Shown one piece after another: positions 49,001 through 58,470 of a stretch of 64,000 bases of DNA. The notes beneath the pieces were generated by a model. The model was given only the letters and a program-made list of their open reading frames with translations, had not been told where the DNA came from and searched no databases. This DNA comes from Paraspadella gotoi (lineage: Eukaryota > Chaetognatha): NCBI GenBank assembly GCA_051294375.1, contig CM119270.1, positions 2,704,243 through 2,768,242 of the forward strand. Reading direction: 5' to 3'. Position numbers and translations under genes: made by a program. Position 1 is the stretch's first letter. Every line of letters begins with the position of its first letter.

Positions 49001-51216
49001 CGCTGGGCGCGCGAGGGACGCCGAGGAGCAGATCGGCGACCTTACCCGGGCGCTGCAGGAGTTGGAGGAGAAAGTGAGGGAACTGCACAACGAGAAGGGT
49101 GAGTTTGGGGGAAGATGAGGGAAGAGGAAAAGAAAATGAAGAAAAGTGGAAATTAAATGAAGAGAAAAGATGAATAAAATCTCTCTCTCTCTCTCCTTCC
49201 CCCCTCCAAGACCGCCTCAAAGTCGAGGTCCGCGCCGCTCGCGACATCTGCGGTCAACTGGAAGCGTCTAAAGACCACGCCACTCACGAATGCGAAGCCA
49301 AATCCAGGGAGATCGACGAACTCATTGAGGAAACCTCCAGGTGAGATTGGGTCAGGTAAGGGGAGTTTGGGGGAGGCTGGGTAACGTTAGGAGATGCTAA
49401 GTAAGGTTGGGGGAGGCTTGCTGAGTTTTTTTTAGATTTGGTGACGCCTCTATTTGTTATTTCTCATCATTAACGAATAAACGGACTTTTATTGTTTCCT
49501 AGATGCTAAAAATAAAACGTTTAAAACTCAAATTGTGGATCCATAATTCAATTTTATAAAATGCACACATACGTACAGACTACGAATCCTACTCGACAAA
49601 GCAAACGGCGACGTGAACCAAGAAAAACTGAGAGTTGGTCAGATGGAAGCGAAGATCAAAGACCAAGAGGAAAGATGTTTCCAGTTGCAATTGGCAAATC
49701 AGGTAATAAGCGTCCCGTTCGATCTTTGTTCCTTTAAATTCGTTTCGCCGATAGGCCAGTGGAATATTTATTTCTTCAGTAATATTGTTGAACATTAAAA
49801 ACGAACGGGTATTAATTAGTTATGAGTATTTTATTTTGCATCAATTTAATCTTAAAGTTATATATTGAGATTGACCAACTGGTAAAATCAAAAATGTATC
49901 TTTACGTTTGACTCAAAACAATCGACCAATCCGCCGACTTTGTCACCTCCCCCACCACCGCCCCCCCCCTCCACACCCCCCTTTCTCAGGAAACGGAGAC
50001 TGAGGTCCAAATCCTCCGCGACCGCCTCGCCCTCAACGAATCCACGCTCGGCGCTCAATCTCGCGAAGTCTCTGCTCTGCGGAGCCGCTGCGGAGAGAGC
50101 GACGACGAAGTCCAGCGTCTGCGGAAGCAACTTAGTCGGGAGAGGGTTGACCGGGAGGCGGCGGCGCAGCAGCTGCTGGAGATGAGTTTCAGGTGAGTTT
50201 TGCGGCTGGAGGAGAGTTCAGTGTTCTCGCTCTTCTACAGCAATATAAACATTTTTTCTTTCTTCCAATAAAAATTGTATCTTGCTTCCTGACTTTGGAT
50301 AATGGATATTGGCTAGGCCATGGTAGGTTTAGGCCTTAGGTCAAGATAACAACCTAACAAAACCCAGCAAGCTTTTAAACAAAGTTTTAATAATTTCTAA
50401 TACAATGCTTTCTTCTGAAACGTCACAATATCTCGGTAGGATTTAATAAACACTCTCTGACAGTTGAGAAATTTATTCGTACCTTTCTCGCTCCCTTTTC
50501 TTCCCGCCGTCCCGTGTCTGTTTCTCACTTTGCTCTCCCATCGTCCTTTCAACAACAACTTTGCTGTTTGTTTTTTAATTGAATTTGTATTTGACAAAAA
50601 GCGGGTCCAAGCACCATGAGCTACAGCAGTAGTACTGAACGTCATTTTGAAAAACTTGACTTGACAACAATCCGAGGATTCTAAAGTGAACAAACCATTA
50701 ATCAAAATTAACCAATGAATAACAACACGATTTCTAACCGGGCTAGAATTATTAAAAACATGCTTATAATTGCGCATACCGATCAAATACTCTGGGTTTT
50801 TTATAATTAACTTCATGGTAATTATCCTTTCTTTTTCGTTGTTTGAGAGATTAACATGTGCGCTGATGAAGGCTCGTATTGTGAGCCGAAACATGTCTGC
50901 TCTTTTAAAATAAAATTCGTTGCAAAATAAAATCAAACTTTGTTAATAATTAACTTCAAAAATTAATATTGCACTACGACAACAACAACTCACCCCCCCC
51001 CTTATCCCCCCGCCTTCAAACAGATCCGCGCAGTCTCTAAAAAGCGTCGAGGGCGTCTCACCTCGCAGCCCGGGCGGCGCGTCCTCAGCCGCCGGCCACT
51101 TTCAATCCGTCCCCGGCCGCGGACAACCGAGGGGCAGTCCGACACGAGGCAGCCCTTTGGGGTCGGGATCGGGCAGCCCGACCCACAGAGGGCTGAGGGT
51201 CGATTTCTACGAGTAG
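29843..51216 (+). CDS. CEP135: CEP135/TSGA10-family centriolar coiled-coil protein
   Basis: CEP135/Bld10 links the centriole cartwheel to microtubules. Exons: 29841-30013, 30220-30324, 30450-30535, 30939-31127, 31607-31741, 44059-44284, 44552-44932, 45253-45476, 45820-45932, 46216-46524, 46742-46930, 48413-48532, 48879-49098, 49211-49340, 49579-49702, 49990-50192 and 51024-51216. Phases join, apart from one extra base in exon 8, giving about 1038 aa of coiled coil. Family matches: VEFLEQTKAELEQQLEGL, RIDSMVRHFEEERDHYVQE, VLRKVESERDEALQ-DLRRVTSERDSL, and a basic Ser/Pro tail (SPRSPGG, SPTHRG). Low-complexity Gly/Ser inserts lie in exons 6-7. Exon 8 changes frame near 45305-45313; dropping one base restores the family spacing. 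Exon 5 and exon 6 are separated by the 12.3-kb intron with the LTR element. The first exon has an acceptor (CTTTCCAG) before the ATG, so upstream exons probably exist; the N-terminal domain was not found. AATAAA lies near 51583. Confidence 0.88.
30782..30847. repeat. (AAT)n microsatellite
   Basis: A trinucleotide ATA/TAA array of about 66 nt in CEP135 intron 3. Confidence 0.95.
31742..32918 (+). other. CEP135 intron 5, part left of the LTR element
   Basis: Intronic AT-rich sequence with a (TC)n run at 32047-32083. It ends in a purine-rich (AAAG)n stretch from about 32811 that runs up to the left LTR. No exon is seen. Confidence 0.7.
32919..33230 (+). repeat. left LTR of the Gypsy-like element
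   Basis: Matches 42883-43184 along its length. It contains a TATA box (TATAAATAG, 33096-33104) and a poly(A) signal (AATAAA, 33182-33187), as expected for U3-R. TGGTGACAGG at 33233 directly after it is a candidate tRNA primer-binding site. Confidence 0.85.
33322..34790 (+). pseudogene. gag remnant of the Gypsy-like element
   Basis: Starts at an ATG (33322) reading MDSPAPTIPLP. Frames are broken several times. The region near 33910-33960 reads DESPAEFLRSFYEAF, like ESPQDFLWGIYQSF in the gag-like ORF at 55486-57084. Near 34250-34300 VEALEPYVPGITSETL matches TKALTPYSPGIVRETM there. Both elements therefore belong to one gag family. A cysteine- and aspartate-rich end lies near 34750-34830. No restored frame is given. 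Confidence 0.7.
34791..37000 (+). pseudogene. gag-pol junction and protease/5' RT region, degenerate
   Basis: By position this should encode protease and the first half of reverse transcriptase. Only short broken frames remain and I could not place the protease active site. Codon-like composition (GC near 50%) continues through the stretch. Confidence 0.4.
37000..37450 (+). pseudogene. reverse transcriptase remnant (YVDD)
   Basis: The catalytic motif YVDD is encoded at 37223-37234, in VLVYVDDLILTR. A change of frame follows, then AQRLRDLLQRCRDENVVLKW (37267-37330), which matches the segment after the catalytic motif in Ty3/Gypsy reverse transcriptases. Stops and frame changes before and after the motif make it inactive as given. 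Confidence 0.75.
37930..38110 (+). pseudogene. RNase H C-terminal remnant
   Basis: KSEDNPADVFTRFIR (about 38045-38095) matches the NPAD-type motif at the end of the RNase H domain in LTR elements. The rest of the domain is broken. Confidence 0.6.
39177..39460 (+). pseudogene. integrase zinc-binding remnant
   Basis: A His-rich stretch, spacing and CLRNCDNC give an HHCC-like zinc-binding pattern, as at the start of retroviral-type integrases (about 39265-39395). The catalytic DDE core downstream (39.5-40.5 kb) is too broken to place. Confidence 0.55.
40636..40930. repeat. four tandem ~80-nt units, each with two hairpins
   Basis: Four copies of about 80 nt. Each unit carries AGTCTTTTTAAAGACT and then AAGTCTTTTTTCAAGACT, so it folds into two short stem-loops, followed by AAAAGATCAAGGAAAA. 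Copies differ mostly by one-base indels. The array lies between the pol remnant and the env-like ORF and ends 13 nt before its ATG. Confidence 0.85.
40943..42775 (+). pseudogene. env-like third ORF, broken
   Basis: An ATG at 40943 begins a hydrophobic signal-peptide-like segment of about 13 residues. Broken frames follow for 1.8 kb. Near 42,690-42,735 there is a hydrophobic, membrane-anchor-like segment split between two frames, followed by a stop near 42,770. Position (after integrase, before the 3' LTR) and the two hydrophobic ends fit an envelope-like gene of an errantivirus-type element. No family motif is readable. No restored sequence is given. Confidence 0.5.
42869..42880 (+). promoter_or_regulatory. 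polypurine tract before the right LTR
   Basis: GAGAAGGGGGGA ends just before the right LTR, where plus-strand priming is expected in LTR elements. Confidence 0.6.
42883..43184 (+). repeat. right LTR of the Gypsy-like element
   Basis: Copy of 32919-33230 with many one-base indels. It keeps an AT-rich box near 43058-43065 and AATAAA at 43135-43140. Confidence 0.85.
43186..43626. repeat. (AAAG)n microsatellite, 440 bp
   Basis: An imperfect A/G tetranucleotide array that continues the one left of the LTR element (32811-32918). Long F-rich or K-rich frames over it are products of composition. Confidence 0.95.
43627..44058 (+). other. CEP135 intron 5, part right of the LTR element
   Basis: Contains a degenerate TCTG/TCCG repeat (about 43715-43900) and AT-rich sequence, then a poly-T acceptor tract before the exon at 44059. 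Confidence 0.75.
47252..47766 (-). CDS. small secreted cysteine-rich protein, two exons, nested in CEP135
   Basis: Exon 1 is 47766-47571 and exon 2 is 47400-47252 (both -). Exon 1 ends CCG G|GTAGAG in phase 1; exon 2 follows TTTAACAG and continues in frame to TGA (47254-47252), giving 114 aa. AATAAA lies at 47227-47222, 25 nt past the stop. The N-terminus is a signal peptide: MIRSR, then a hydrophobic run (VLIFAVLAFVVVVVVDG). The mature part has Cys-rich blocks CFSNWYC, GCC, GCYEKCQDC and HC, nine Cys in all. Exon 1 is GC-rich with coding-like third positions, unlike the intron around it. I do not recognise the family; a single-domain VWC-like or other secreted Cys-rich fold is possible. It could be an extracellular or defence peptide; function is unknown. 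Confidence 0.65.
48115..48215. repeat. dispersed repeat, copy 2
   Basis: Contains TATCTTG, CTGACTTTG, GGTTTAAGGCC, CAAGATAATGACATAGCAG and CCCTGCAAGCTTTCAA. It shares these blocks with copy 3 (50279-50385) and part of them with copy 1 (9918-9996). Confidence 0.5.
48717..48860. repeat. 24-nt minisatellite, about 6 copies
   Basis: The unit is about ACACCCTCTCGACCTCATCC followed by (C/A)TA. It lies in CEP135 intron 12, directly before the acceptor at 48878, so it also supplies pyrimidine-rich sequence near the splice site. Confidence 0.95.
50279..50385. repeat. dispersed repeat, copy 3
   Basis: Contains TATCTTG, CTGACTTTGG, GGTTTAGGCCT, CAAGATAACAACCTA and CCCAGCAAGCTTTTAA, like copy 2. It lies in the last CEP135 intron. 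Confidence 0.5.
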
Positions 51217-52149
51217 AAAGGAGGGAGGGGGCGTTCCTCGCTTTCTCTTAAATTAACTTTTAGGCATTAACGATTATATTATTTCTGTTATTAATCTCTA
51301 ATTTATGATTTTCTTTCGTTCGACTACAACGTATATAATTATGTAATTGCTTTTTTATTTTATAACCTTCGTTTCATATTGCGTTTTGACTTTTCTTTTT
51401 TTTATTCTTTGCATGAAAATTTTTGGGGAAAACCAAACTTTTTTTTGTTTCACTTTTGCGATTTCGTTCTCCGACTCTAATCTGACTTTGGTTTATCTTT
51501 AACTGAAAACCGTAACCATTTTTTGCTCTCATTTTTTGTTTTACATTTCACATTTTACATACAACTTGTTTTATTTATTCGTAAATAAATAATGGACTCT
51601 CGATTAACAATTTATTTCTTTATTGCAGTTAGTGTATTTAGGTTATTTATGACAGTCAGTAACAGTCGGAAACATTCTCAAAATTTTGGATTTAATTACA
51701 TAATTTGAGCAGAAAGGGAGATGTTGTTTTTACTTTATAATATATAGTAAAATAATAATATATAATATACCATGTCTCATTTATTTTCGCGAAACGACTG
51801 AAGGAACATAACTTGACTGTGATGTTTTCACTATGAGTCAGTGTGAGAGTCATCATCTCGCGTCCGTGACTTTTTTGACCCTCAGAGCAGCGATAACGAC
51901 GACCCTGGCGGAACAACTTGAGAATAGTCGAGGATAATGAAAAAACAAAACAAAAAAAAATAAAATAACACAAATCGAAAGAAAAAGAGAAAGAAAAAGA
52001 AGTGTTAGCTTCTCTTCAAACATTTGAGTGAGGGAAATCTATTCTCTCATTTCCTTTTTTTTTTCTTTCCTTCTTTCATTTATCTATATCATCAACGCGG
52101 TCGCTGGCTGCAGGAGCAGCAGACCCAGCGGAGCAGCCGACGAATCCTG
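51217..52149. other. CEP135 3' UTR and flank
   Basis: AT-rich 3' region with AATAAA near 51583. A short GC-richer stretch (52,095-52,150) precedes the first terminal repeat of the gag-only element and may be part of it. No gene is seen. Confidence 0.6.
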
Positions 52150-52490
52150 GAAGCCTTTCTCACCATAGACCTTACCCAAAACTCTAGACCATGGACCATT
52201 GACCAATCAGAGAGGATGAAAAAGGGAACAATGGGGCTGTTGGCGAATGGGGATCAAGGCAGGGACCAATGTGGGGTCAGGGGATGCGTCTCACAAAATA
52301 GAACATGCTTGATGTGAATTTATAATTCAGTTGGTTCTTTGGGCTCACGAAAGAAAGAGCTAACGATTTTCTGCCTCACCTTTTGTAAATGCTACTGATT
52401 ACTATAGTGCTAATAATATACACTTGTTTTGAACATTAATTTGAAATATTATATTTCTCGTTAAAAACTGCATTTGAGTTAAGGTCGATG
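52150..52490 (+). repeat. left terminal direct repeat of gag-only element
   Basis: Shares with 57011-57344 long identical blocks such as GAATGGGGATCAAGGCAGGG, AATGTGGGGTCAGGGGATGC and GAACATTAATT. Differences are scattered substitutions and short indels. Both copies end in GTCGATG. Confidence 0.9.
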
Positions 52491-52503
52491 TGTTGGCATG
52501 CTC

Positions 52504-55161
52504 ATTAAGGCGTAGTGAAAGTTACATACGAAAATTCTAAAAGTCAATTATGAATAACATACCATCAGTGAACATAAGACCTTGCCATATATGAAAAGTT
52601 TTGAAATCAAAAAACAAGTATGAATTTTTTGAACATTTTTTTTCAAAAAAAAATTTACAGTAAATGCTGCCAACTTTGAAAAAAATGAAAAAAAATGGTA
52701 AAAAATGGACACTTTGCTAAATATCTTTAAAAGCTTTATTGCTAGAGGGACGAAACCCAAACTATCTTGTAGAGCGGAAAAAATTGACCATGTTACATAC
52801 CTTGCATTATAAAATAAGTGAATTTTTTACTAAGGAAAAGTTTTTTTAAAACCTATTGTTTTGGGCAATTTTATAAAAAATCTTAAAAAAATGATATTTT
52901 TAAACATGTTTGTGAAATATTTTTGTAAAAAAAATTACGACGAATTGAATAAAAAAATAATTGCCTTTGTTTTGCTGAAAGAATTTTTAAAAAGGATTAT
53001 AGGTTAAAAAGTTATAATTTTTTTAAATTAAAAAAAAATCACTTTTCTAATAATTATTTTTATTTAATAGGTTTGAACTAGGCTAAAGGAAAAAGGGAAT
53101 GCACTTTCTCTCAGAGTAAATAAAAAAATAGTAAATTCTGATTTGACAATGGGTAACTTTAATATTTTGTCTAACCAGGTCATTAAATTTTTTTTAAAAT
53201 TTTTATCATTTTATAATGGAATTATGACTTTCAAATAAGGTAGTTTTTAAAAAATTTTTATATAAAAGAAAAAGAAAAATTGACAAAAGCGATTAAATTA
53301 TTAAAAATTATAAAATGAGACAAAAAGAGTAAAATTAATGAAAGTTAAGCAACTGAGAGAAGAGTTGCTTGCTGCTTACCGATCGAGAAAAAAAAAGTCA
53401 TCATCTAGAGTGCCAAAGAAAGAAAACTAGTTATTCTATTTTTTTCATAAATTACCTTTGTCAAGCTAGTTCCAGAACTGAGTTGAATTATAATTTGTGT
53501 TAAATATATTGCTTAATCAAAGGTTGTAAAAGACTTGGAAAAATATATTAAAGCTTGCTTGATTAATTTAAGAATAGATCCGACTTGTTGATAAATTCAT
53601 CAACTATAAAAGATATGAAATGAATAAAAATCAAAGATGAATGAAAAATTATATTTATTTCAAAACTAAATCGACTATTTACAATAGACTTAATTATTAA
53701 CTATAAATCTTGAATAGATAACAAAAAAATAGAATAACTAGTTTTCTTTCTTTGGCACTATACCTTTTTTTCTCGACCGGCAAGCTGCAAGCAACTCTTT
53801 TTTTCAGTTATTTAACTTTCATTAATTTTACTCTTTGTCTCATTTTATCAATTTTTAATCATTAATCGCTTTTGTCAATTTTTTCTTTATATTTATATAT
53901 AGAAAAAAAAATAAAAAAATATCTTATTTAAAAGTCATAATTCATTATAAAATGATAAAAATTTAAAAAAAACTTTAATGACCTGGTGAGACAAAATATT
54001 AAAGTTACCCATTGTCAAATCAGAATTTACTATTTTTTTTATTTACTCTGAGAAAAAGTACATTCCCTTTTTACCTTGAGCCTAGTTCAAAACTATTAAA
54101 TAAAAATAATTATTAAGGAAAGTGATTTTTTTTTAATTTAAAAAAATTATAACTTTTTAACCGATAATCCTTTTTTAAAAATTCTTTCAGCAAAACAAAG
54201 GCAATTATTTCTTTATTCAATTCGCATAATTTTTTTTACAAAATATTTCACGAACTTGTTAAAAATATCATTTTTAAAATTTTTATCAAAAATTGGCCAA
54301 AACAATAAGTTATAAAAAAAATTTTACTTAGTAAAAAATTCACTTAATTTATAATGCAAGGTATGTAACATAGTCAATTTTTTTCACTTACAGATAGTTT
54401 GGGTTTCGTCCCTCTCGCAATAAAGCTTATAAAGATATTTAGCAAAAAGTCCATTTTTTACCATTTTTTTCATTTTTTTTCAAAGTTGGCAGCATTTACT
54501 GTAAATTTTTTTTTTTTAAAATGTTCAAAAAATTCATATGATGTATGGCACCTTTTACACAATACTCCGTTTTTTATTTCAAAACTTTTCATATATGGCA
54601 AGGTCTAGTGAACATTAATTGTGTAAAAAAAAATAATTTTATGTTTTTTAATTTTCGCAGTAGGCTATATTTATATATAGTACTATCCTTATAAAATCGA
54701 AAAAAATTCAAAATAGGCTTTTCTTATTTTTGATTGCCGATTTGAATTCCTCGTCAAAAGTTGATAAAAGAAAATATAAATCATTTTTAAAAAATATTTC
54801 ATTAAGTGGGTTAAAATTTAAAAAAATTATATTTAATATATAAAAAGTTAATTTTCAGTTTAAAATATAGCTTTTTCTAATTTTTGACCTACTTAATGAA
54901 AGATTTTTTTTAAAAGAGTTATATTTCTTTTCATGAACTTTTTATGACGAATCCAAATCTGCAAAAAAATATTTTAAAAAAGTATTTTGAAATTTTAATA
55001 TTTATTGGTTTTGTACTAGTATAAATACGGCCTACTGCGTAAATTGTAAGATTTATTATAAATTTTTTTATTACATAAATGTTGATTAGTATAATGTTGT
55101 TCGTTCCTCATTTTTAGAATTTTAATTAAAGTTAAATTTAGAAATTTTACTACGCCTTAAT
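52504..55161. mobile_element. 2.66-kb foldback (inverted-repeat) transposon
   Basis: The ends are ATTAAGGCGTAGT and its exact reverse complement, flanked by GCTC on both sides (52500-52503 and 55162-55165), a 4-bp target duplication. The arms pair over most of the length: left about 52504-53450, right about 53725-55161. The right arm has about 500 bp (roughly 54625-55125) missing from the left. The spacer is about 270 bp. It is very AT-rich with no coding capacity. The mirrored short frames MGFVPLAIKL near both arm ends simply reflect the palindrome. It is inserted just after the left repeat of the gag-only element. Confidence 0.85.
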
Positions 55162-55485
55162 GCTCATTGCTCAAGTCATTTTCAAGATTCTGAAAGAAAC
55201 TTCGAAAATCGAATATCAAAAGAAAATCGTTTGCGAAACGAAACTTTGAAAATCGAAAATCGAAATCGCCCCACGCTTAAATCAACTACGCCACCGCTCC
55301 CACGCGAGAAATAAAGCAACATTCCAAAGCAAATCTGCTGTGAAAAAAAAACAAAACAAGAACTCTAAAATCCAACACACGCAACAACAAAGATTGACGC
55401 AATTAGAAGATCCGCGTCATTGACGAAACTTAGCAAGGTCGTCGAAAGACTGACATCAAGGAAAAGAAGGACCGAAACGGAAGAA

Positions 55486-57084
55486 ATGGCGGAAGGCTCG
55501 AACCCCTCGGCCACCTCCTTCACCTCACCGAAAAACCCGGCGTTTGTGAAAGGCCAAGACGACAGCGACATGGAAAACGACAGCGAAAACATCGCCGCCG
55601 GCTTGAGCAAATTGACCGTAGACGACAACGCCGAGCGGGGAAAGGCAGCCGACGTCAAGGCAGAGGAATGGGATAAGCCCAACGCCGAGGCAGAAGCGGA
55701 GACCACACCGAAAACCCTTGTGGACGATCAACTCCATTGCCTAACCTTCGACGACAACCTCCGCAATGTCGCGAGCGGAAAAGGTGGCGACCAAGGCAAA
55801 GCTATCGGAGAAGTCCTCCGACTCGTCAACTCCAACAAGATCGACAACCTGGAAATAGCCAAGAGGATTGGCCATATGCAGGCCACGCTGGAAAACCTGG
55901 AAAAGATGGTCGCCCAGACGAACGCCGACCTTGCCGAAATGAAAGGCGCGAGGCAAAAAGAGAGACAAGGCGCCCAGGACCGACGTGGACGCCGCCGAAG
56001 GAGCTCCCATAGCGAGGACGAGGCCATCGACGGAAGACGGAACCGGGATCTCAGCTGGGAAACCGGTCGCGACGCCAGTCGCGATTCCAGTTGCCGAGCC
56101 TCCGTCTCCTCTGGCGAAACGATTGCCCGCGCGGAAAACATCAAGATCGAGAAGAGGCGAGCCGGCGAAAGTCCCCAGGACTTCCTCTGGGGCATATACC
56201 AATCGTTCCTCGGACGCACCGTCGACCTACGCAAGATCGACGAACAGCTGCAAGCTGTGTTCATGAGAGATTACGAGGTCAGTTGTCTCGTGGACCCGAT
56301 CGGCGGCAGCCTGTACCTAGGACTGTGCGACGTGATCGAATCGAAGTCAAGCAGCGCATCCGAAGTGGCGGACCGAATCCACGTCAAAATCGACCCGGAA
56401 GTGCATGCAAGAGATGGACTCTCTCTCGTCAACGAAGTATACAGGAGGTTCGACGTCGTGGCTCTCGAGGAACGTGGAGCGGTCCCCATACACACTGCGC
56501 GGCTGCTCACCAAAGCTTTGACGCCCTACTCACCAGGCATCGTCCGAGAGACGATGGATTTCCGCGCCCACATCGAAGCAGGGAGGAGAAAGGAGCTTGG
56601 GAAACGAATCGAATGGATCCTCCAAGATTGGCTGGAATTCCACAGACGAAAGGGTCTCTCCGAGAAAAACCCCGCCGACGGCGCCAACGCCCCGTACCGA
56701 GGCGCGATGCTCCAAGAGACGAATAATTCGAGGGGACTCCTGGAGAAACTGAGCAAGGACGTCGCCACCCTGGTGAAAGAAAAAGAAGACCTTGGAGATG
56801 ATCGTCAATGGCGCGTGGGTACGAGTTGCGGCTACTGGACCTGGGACGAAGGCCGAGATCGCCGCGACGCTTGGGACGAAGGCGTCTGGCAGGAAAGGGG
56901 AAAACACCGCACGAGCAGATGTTATTCAAGACGTAGTAGAGACTTCTTAGTTGTTGATTATGCCGAGAGCGACTATTGTAATGACGAAATTTGGTACAAC
57001 CAGCCTAAAGCAGCCTACCTCGAGATAGACCTTACCAAAAAATCTAAACCAAAAAATCAGAGAAGAGGGAAAAGGGAACAATGA
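55486..57084 (+). CDS. intact gag-like protein, 532 aa
   Basis: A single uninterrupted frame from the ATG at 55486 (MAEGSNPSATS); the frame is open upstream to 55420 without an ATG. Much more GC-rich than its surroundings. Residues 1-100 are acidic and low in complexity. About 105-165 is a heptad-like coiled coil (IGHMQATLENLEKMVAQTNA). About 165-215 is basic and Arg/Ser-rich. From 225 to 390 is a capsid-like helical domain with ESPQDFLWGIYQSF, YEVSCLVDPIG and KALTPYSPGIVRETM. A second helical stretch follows. No CCHC knuckle is visible. The C-terminus (KKSKPKNQRRGKREQ) runs into the terminal repeat. The relative at 33322-34790 is broken. It may be a recently active non-autonomous gag or a gag gene kept by selection. 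Confidence 0.75.
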   Translation: MAEGSNPSATSFTSPKNPAFVKGQDDSDMENDSENIAAGLSKLTVDDNAERGKAADVKAEEWDKPNAEAEAETTPKTLVDDQLHCLTFDDNLRNVASGKGGDQGKAIGEVLRLVNSNKIDNLEIAKRIGHMQATLENLEKMVAQTNADLAEMKGARQKERQGAQDRRGRRRRSSHSEDEAIDGRRNRDLSWETGRDASRDSSCRASVSSGETIARAENIKIEKRRAGESPQDFLWGIYQSFLGRTVDLRKIDEQLQAVFMRDYEVSCLVDPIGGSLYLGLCDVIESKSSSASEVADRIHVKIDPEVHARDGLSLVNEVYRRFDVVALEERGAVPIHTARLLTKALTPYSPGIVRETMDFRAHIEAGRRKELGKRIEWILQDWLEFHRRKGLSEKNPADGANAPYRGAMLQETNNSRGLLEKLSKDVATLVKEKEDLGDDRQWRVGTSCGYWTWDEGRDRRDAWDEGVWQERGKHRTSRCYSRRSRDFLVVDYAESDYCNDEIWYNQPKAAYLEIDLTKKSKPKNQRRGKREQ

Positions 57085-57344
57085 GGCCGTGAGCGAATGG
57101 GGATCAAGGCAGGGACCAATGTGGGGTCAGGGGATGCGTTTCACAAAATAGAAGTAGATGCTTGATGTGAATTTAGAATTAAAGTTGGTTCTTCACGCTC
57201 ACAAAAGAAAGAGCTCATGATTGTTTGCCTCACCTTTTGTAAATGCTAATGATTATTATAGTACTAATAATATACTCTTGTTTTGAACATTAATTCGATG
57301 TATTATATTTCTCGTTAAAAATGGCATTTGAGTTAACGTCGATG
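57011..57344 (+). repeat. right terminal direct repeat of gag-only element
   Basis: Copy of 52150-52490. The gag-like stop codon (57082-57084) lies about 70 nt inside it. Confidence 0.9.
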
Positions 57345-57899
57345 ATATAATTAAATATTTGTATACATAAATATATAAATATTATTTTCTTTTATTTATT
57401 CTCCTCTCATCTTCCCTCCTTTTTTATTTATTTCATTTCCTTACCATCCCTAAGCTGCTGCCACTTTTACTCCGCCACCTTAACCTATCTAGTCTCCACC
57501 CCCTACCCCGCCTCTCCCTCACCATCTCAATTCAACGAAAAAGAAAAAAAGAAATTACTTCTATTTTATTCTGTCTCTCTCTCACTCTCTCTCTCCCTCT
57601 TTCTCTCTTTTTCCCTCTTCTCTTTCTCTCTAACTTTCTCTCTCCCTCTCTCTATATAGGCGGACAGAGGAAGGAGCAGGGCGTTAACCTGGAGGCCCTT
57701 TTTCAAAATATAACATTGTGCCCCCTCTTCTCTATCCCCTCTCTCTTTCTCCCCTCTCTCTCTCTATCTCTCTCTCTCTCTCTGACCCCCTCTCCTCCTC
57801 TCTCTCTCCTCCTCCCTTCTCTCTTTTTCCCTCTCTTGGCGCCGAAGAAGGATTTAAGAGCAACTGGTTTGAAAACAAACACTGCATCACTCGTAAGGT

Positions 57900-58030
57900 G
57901 ACCGACGACGACGACTATAAGGACGACGACGTCCACGACGACGAAGAGGACGACGACGACGACGAAGCGGACGACGAACGACGACGAAGAGGACAGACGA
58001 CGACGAAGAGGACGAGACGACGGACCGAGC
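57900..58030. repeat. (GAC)n-type trinucleotide tract
   Basis: Imperfect GAC/GAA triplets. Related GTC-type tracts lie at 60,970-61,055, 62,830-62,880, 63,095-63,120 and 63,241-63,272. Confidence 0.85.
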
Positions 58031-58293
58031 GAGACCGAAAAAGAGATCATGTTCCACGTCCCAGGCTCGCGCGCTCAGCTAGTGCCATGGAATAAGAAAG
58101 ACGACGACGATGACGACGACGACGACGTCGCAAGCTCGCGCGCGTCTTAAAAACCACATGCGATTCGTGAAACGAGTTACGTCACGAGATTCGATAAAAA
58201 TTCGTTTAATTTTAGATAAAATTCGATAAAAAAATATCGATGAAATTCGATAAAATGTGATAAAAGACGACGGATTTTGTAACATTTTTTGGC

Positions 58294-58324
<31 letters not shown>

Positions 58325-58385
58325 GGAAAGACGATTATTGATTGCTCTTCTTGTCTCTTTCTTTCTCTCTATCCTAATTTCTTTT

Positions 58386-58392
<7 letters not shown>

Positions 58393-58436
<44 letters not shown>

Positions 58437-58470
58437 CTCTCTCTCTCCGCTCTCTCTTCTCTCTCTCCTC
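58393..58470. repeat. (TC)n microsatellite after a poly-T run
   Basis: A poly-T of about 35 nt (58290-58324) is followed by a CT dinucleotide tract with short interruptions. Confidence 0.9.

Larger units (their letters stand above)
52150..57344 (+). mobile_element. gag-only retroelement with direct terminal repeats
   Basis: Two direct repeats of about 340 bp (52150-52490 and 57011-57344) flank a unit that holds one gag-like ORF and no RT, RNase H or integrase. The ORF is related to the gag of the element at 32919-43184. The unit is interrupted by a 2.66-kb foldback element (52504-55161). It is either a non-autonomous LTR element kept alive by a relative, or an element that lost pol by deletion. 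The stop of the gag-like ORF lies inside the right repeat, which is unusual for a plain LTR. Confidence 0.75.

Noticed and set aside
52548-54608. Mirror-image short frames MGFVPLAIKL near both arm ends of the foldback
   Set aside because: They are the same palindromic sequence read on opposite strands; both are short and low in complexity.
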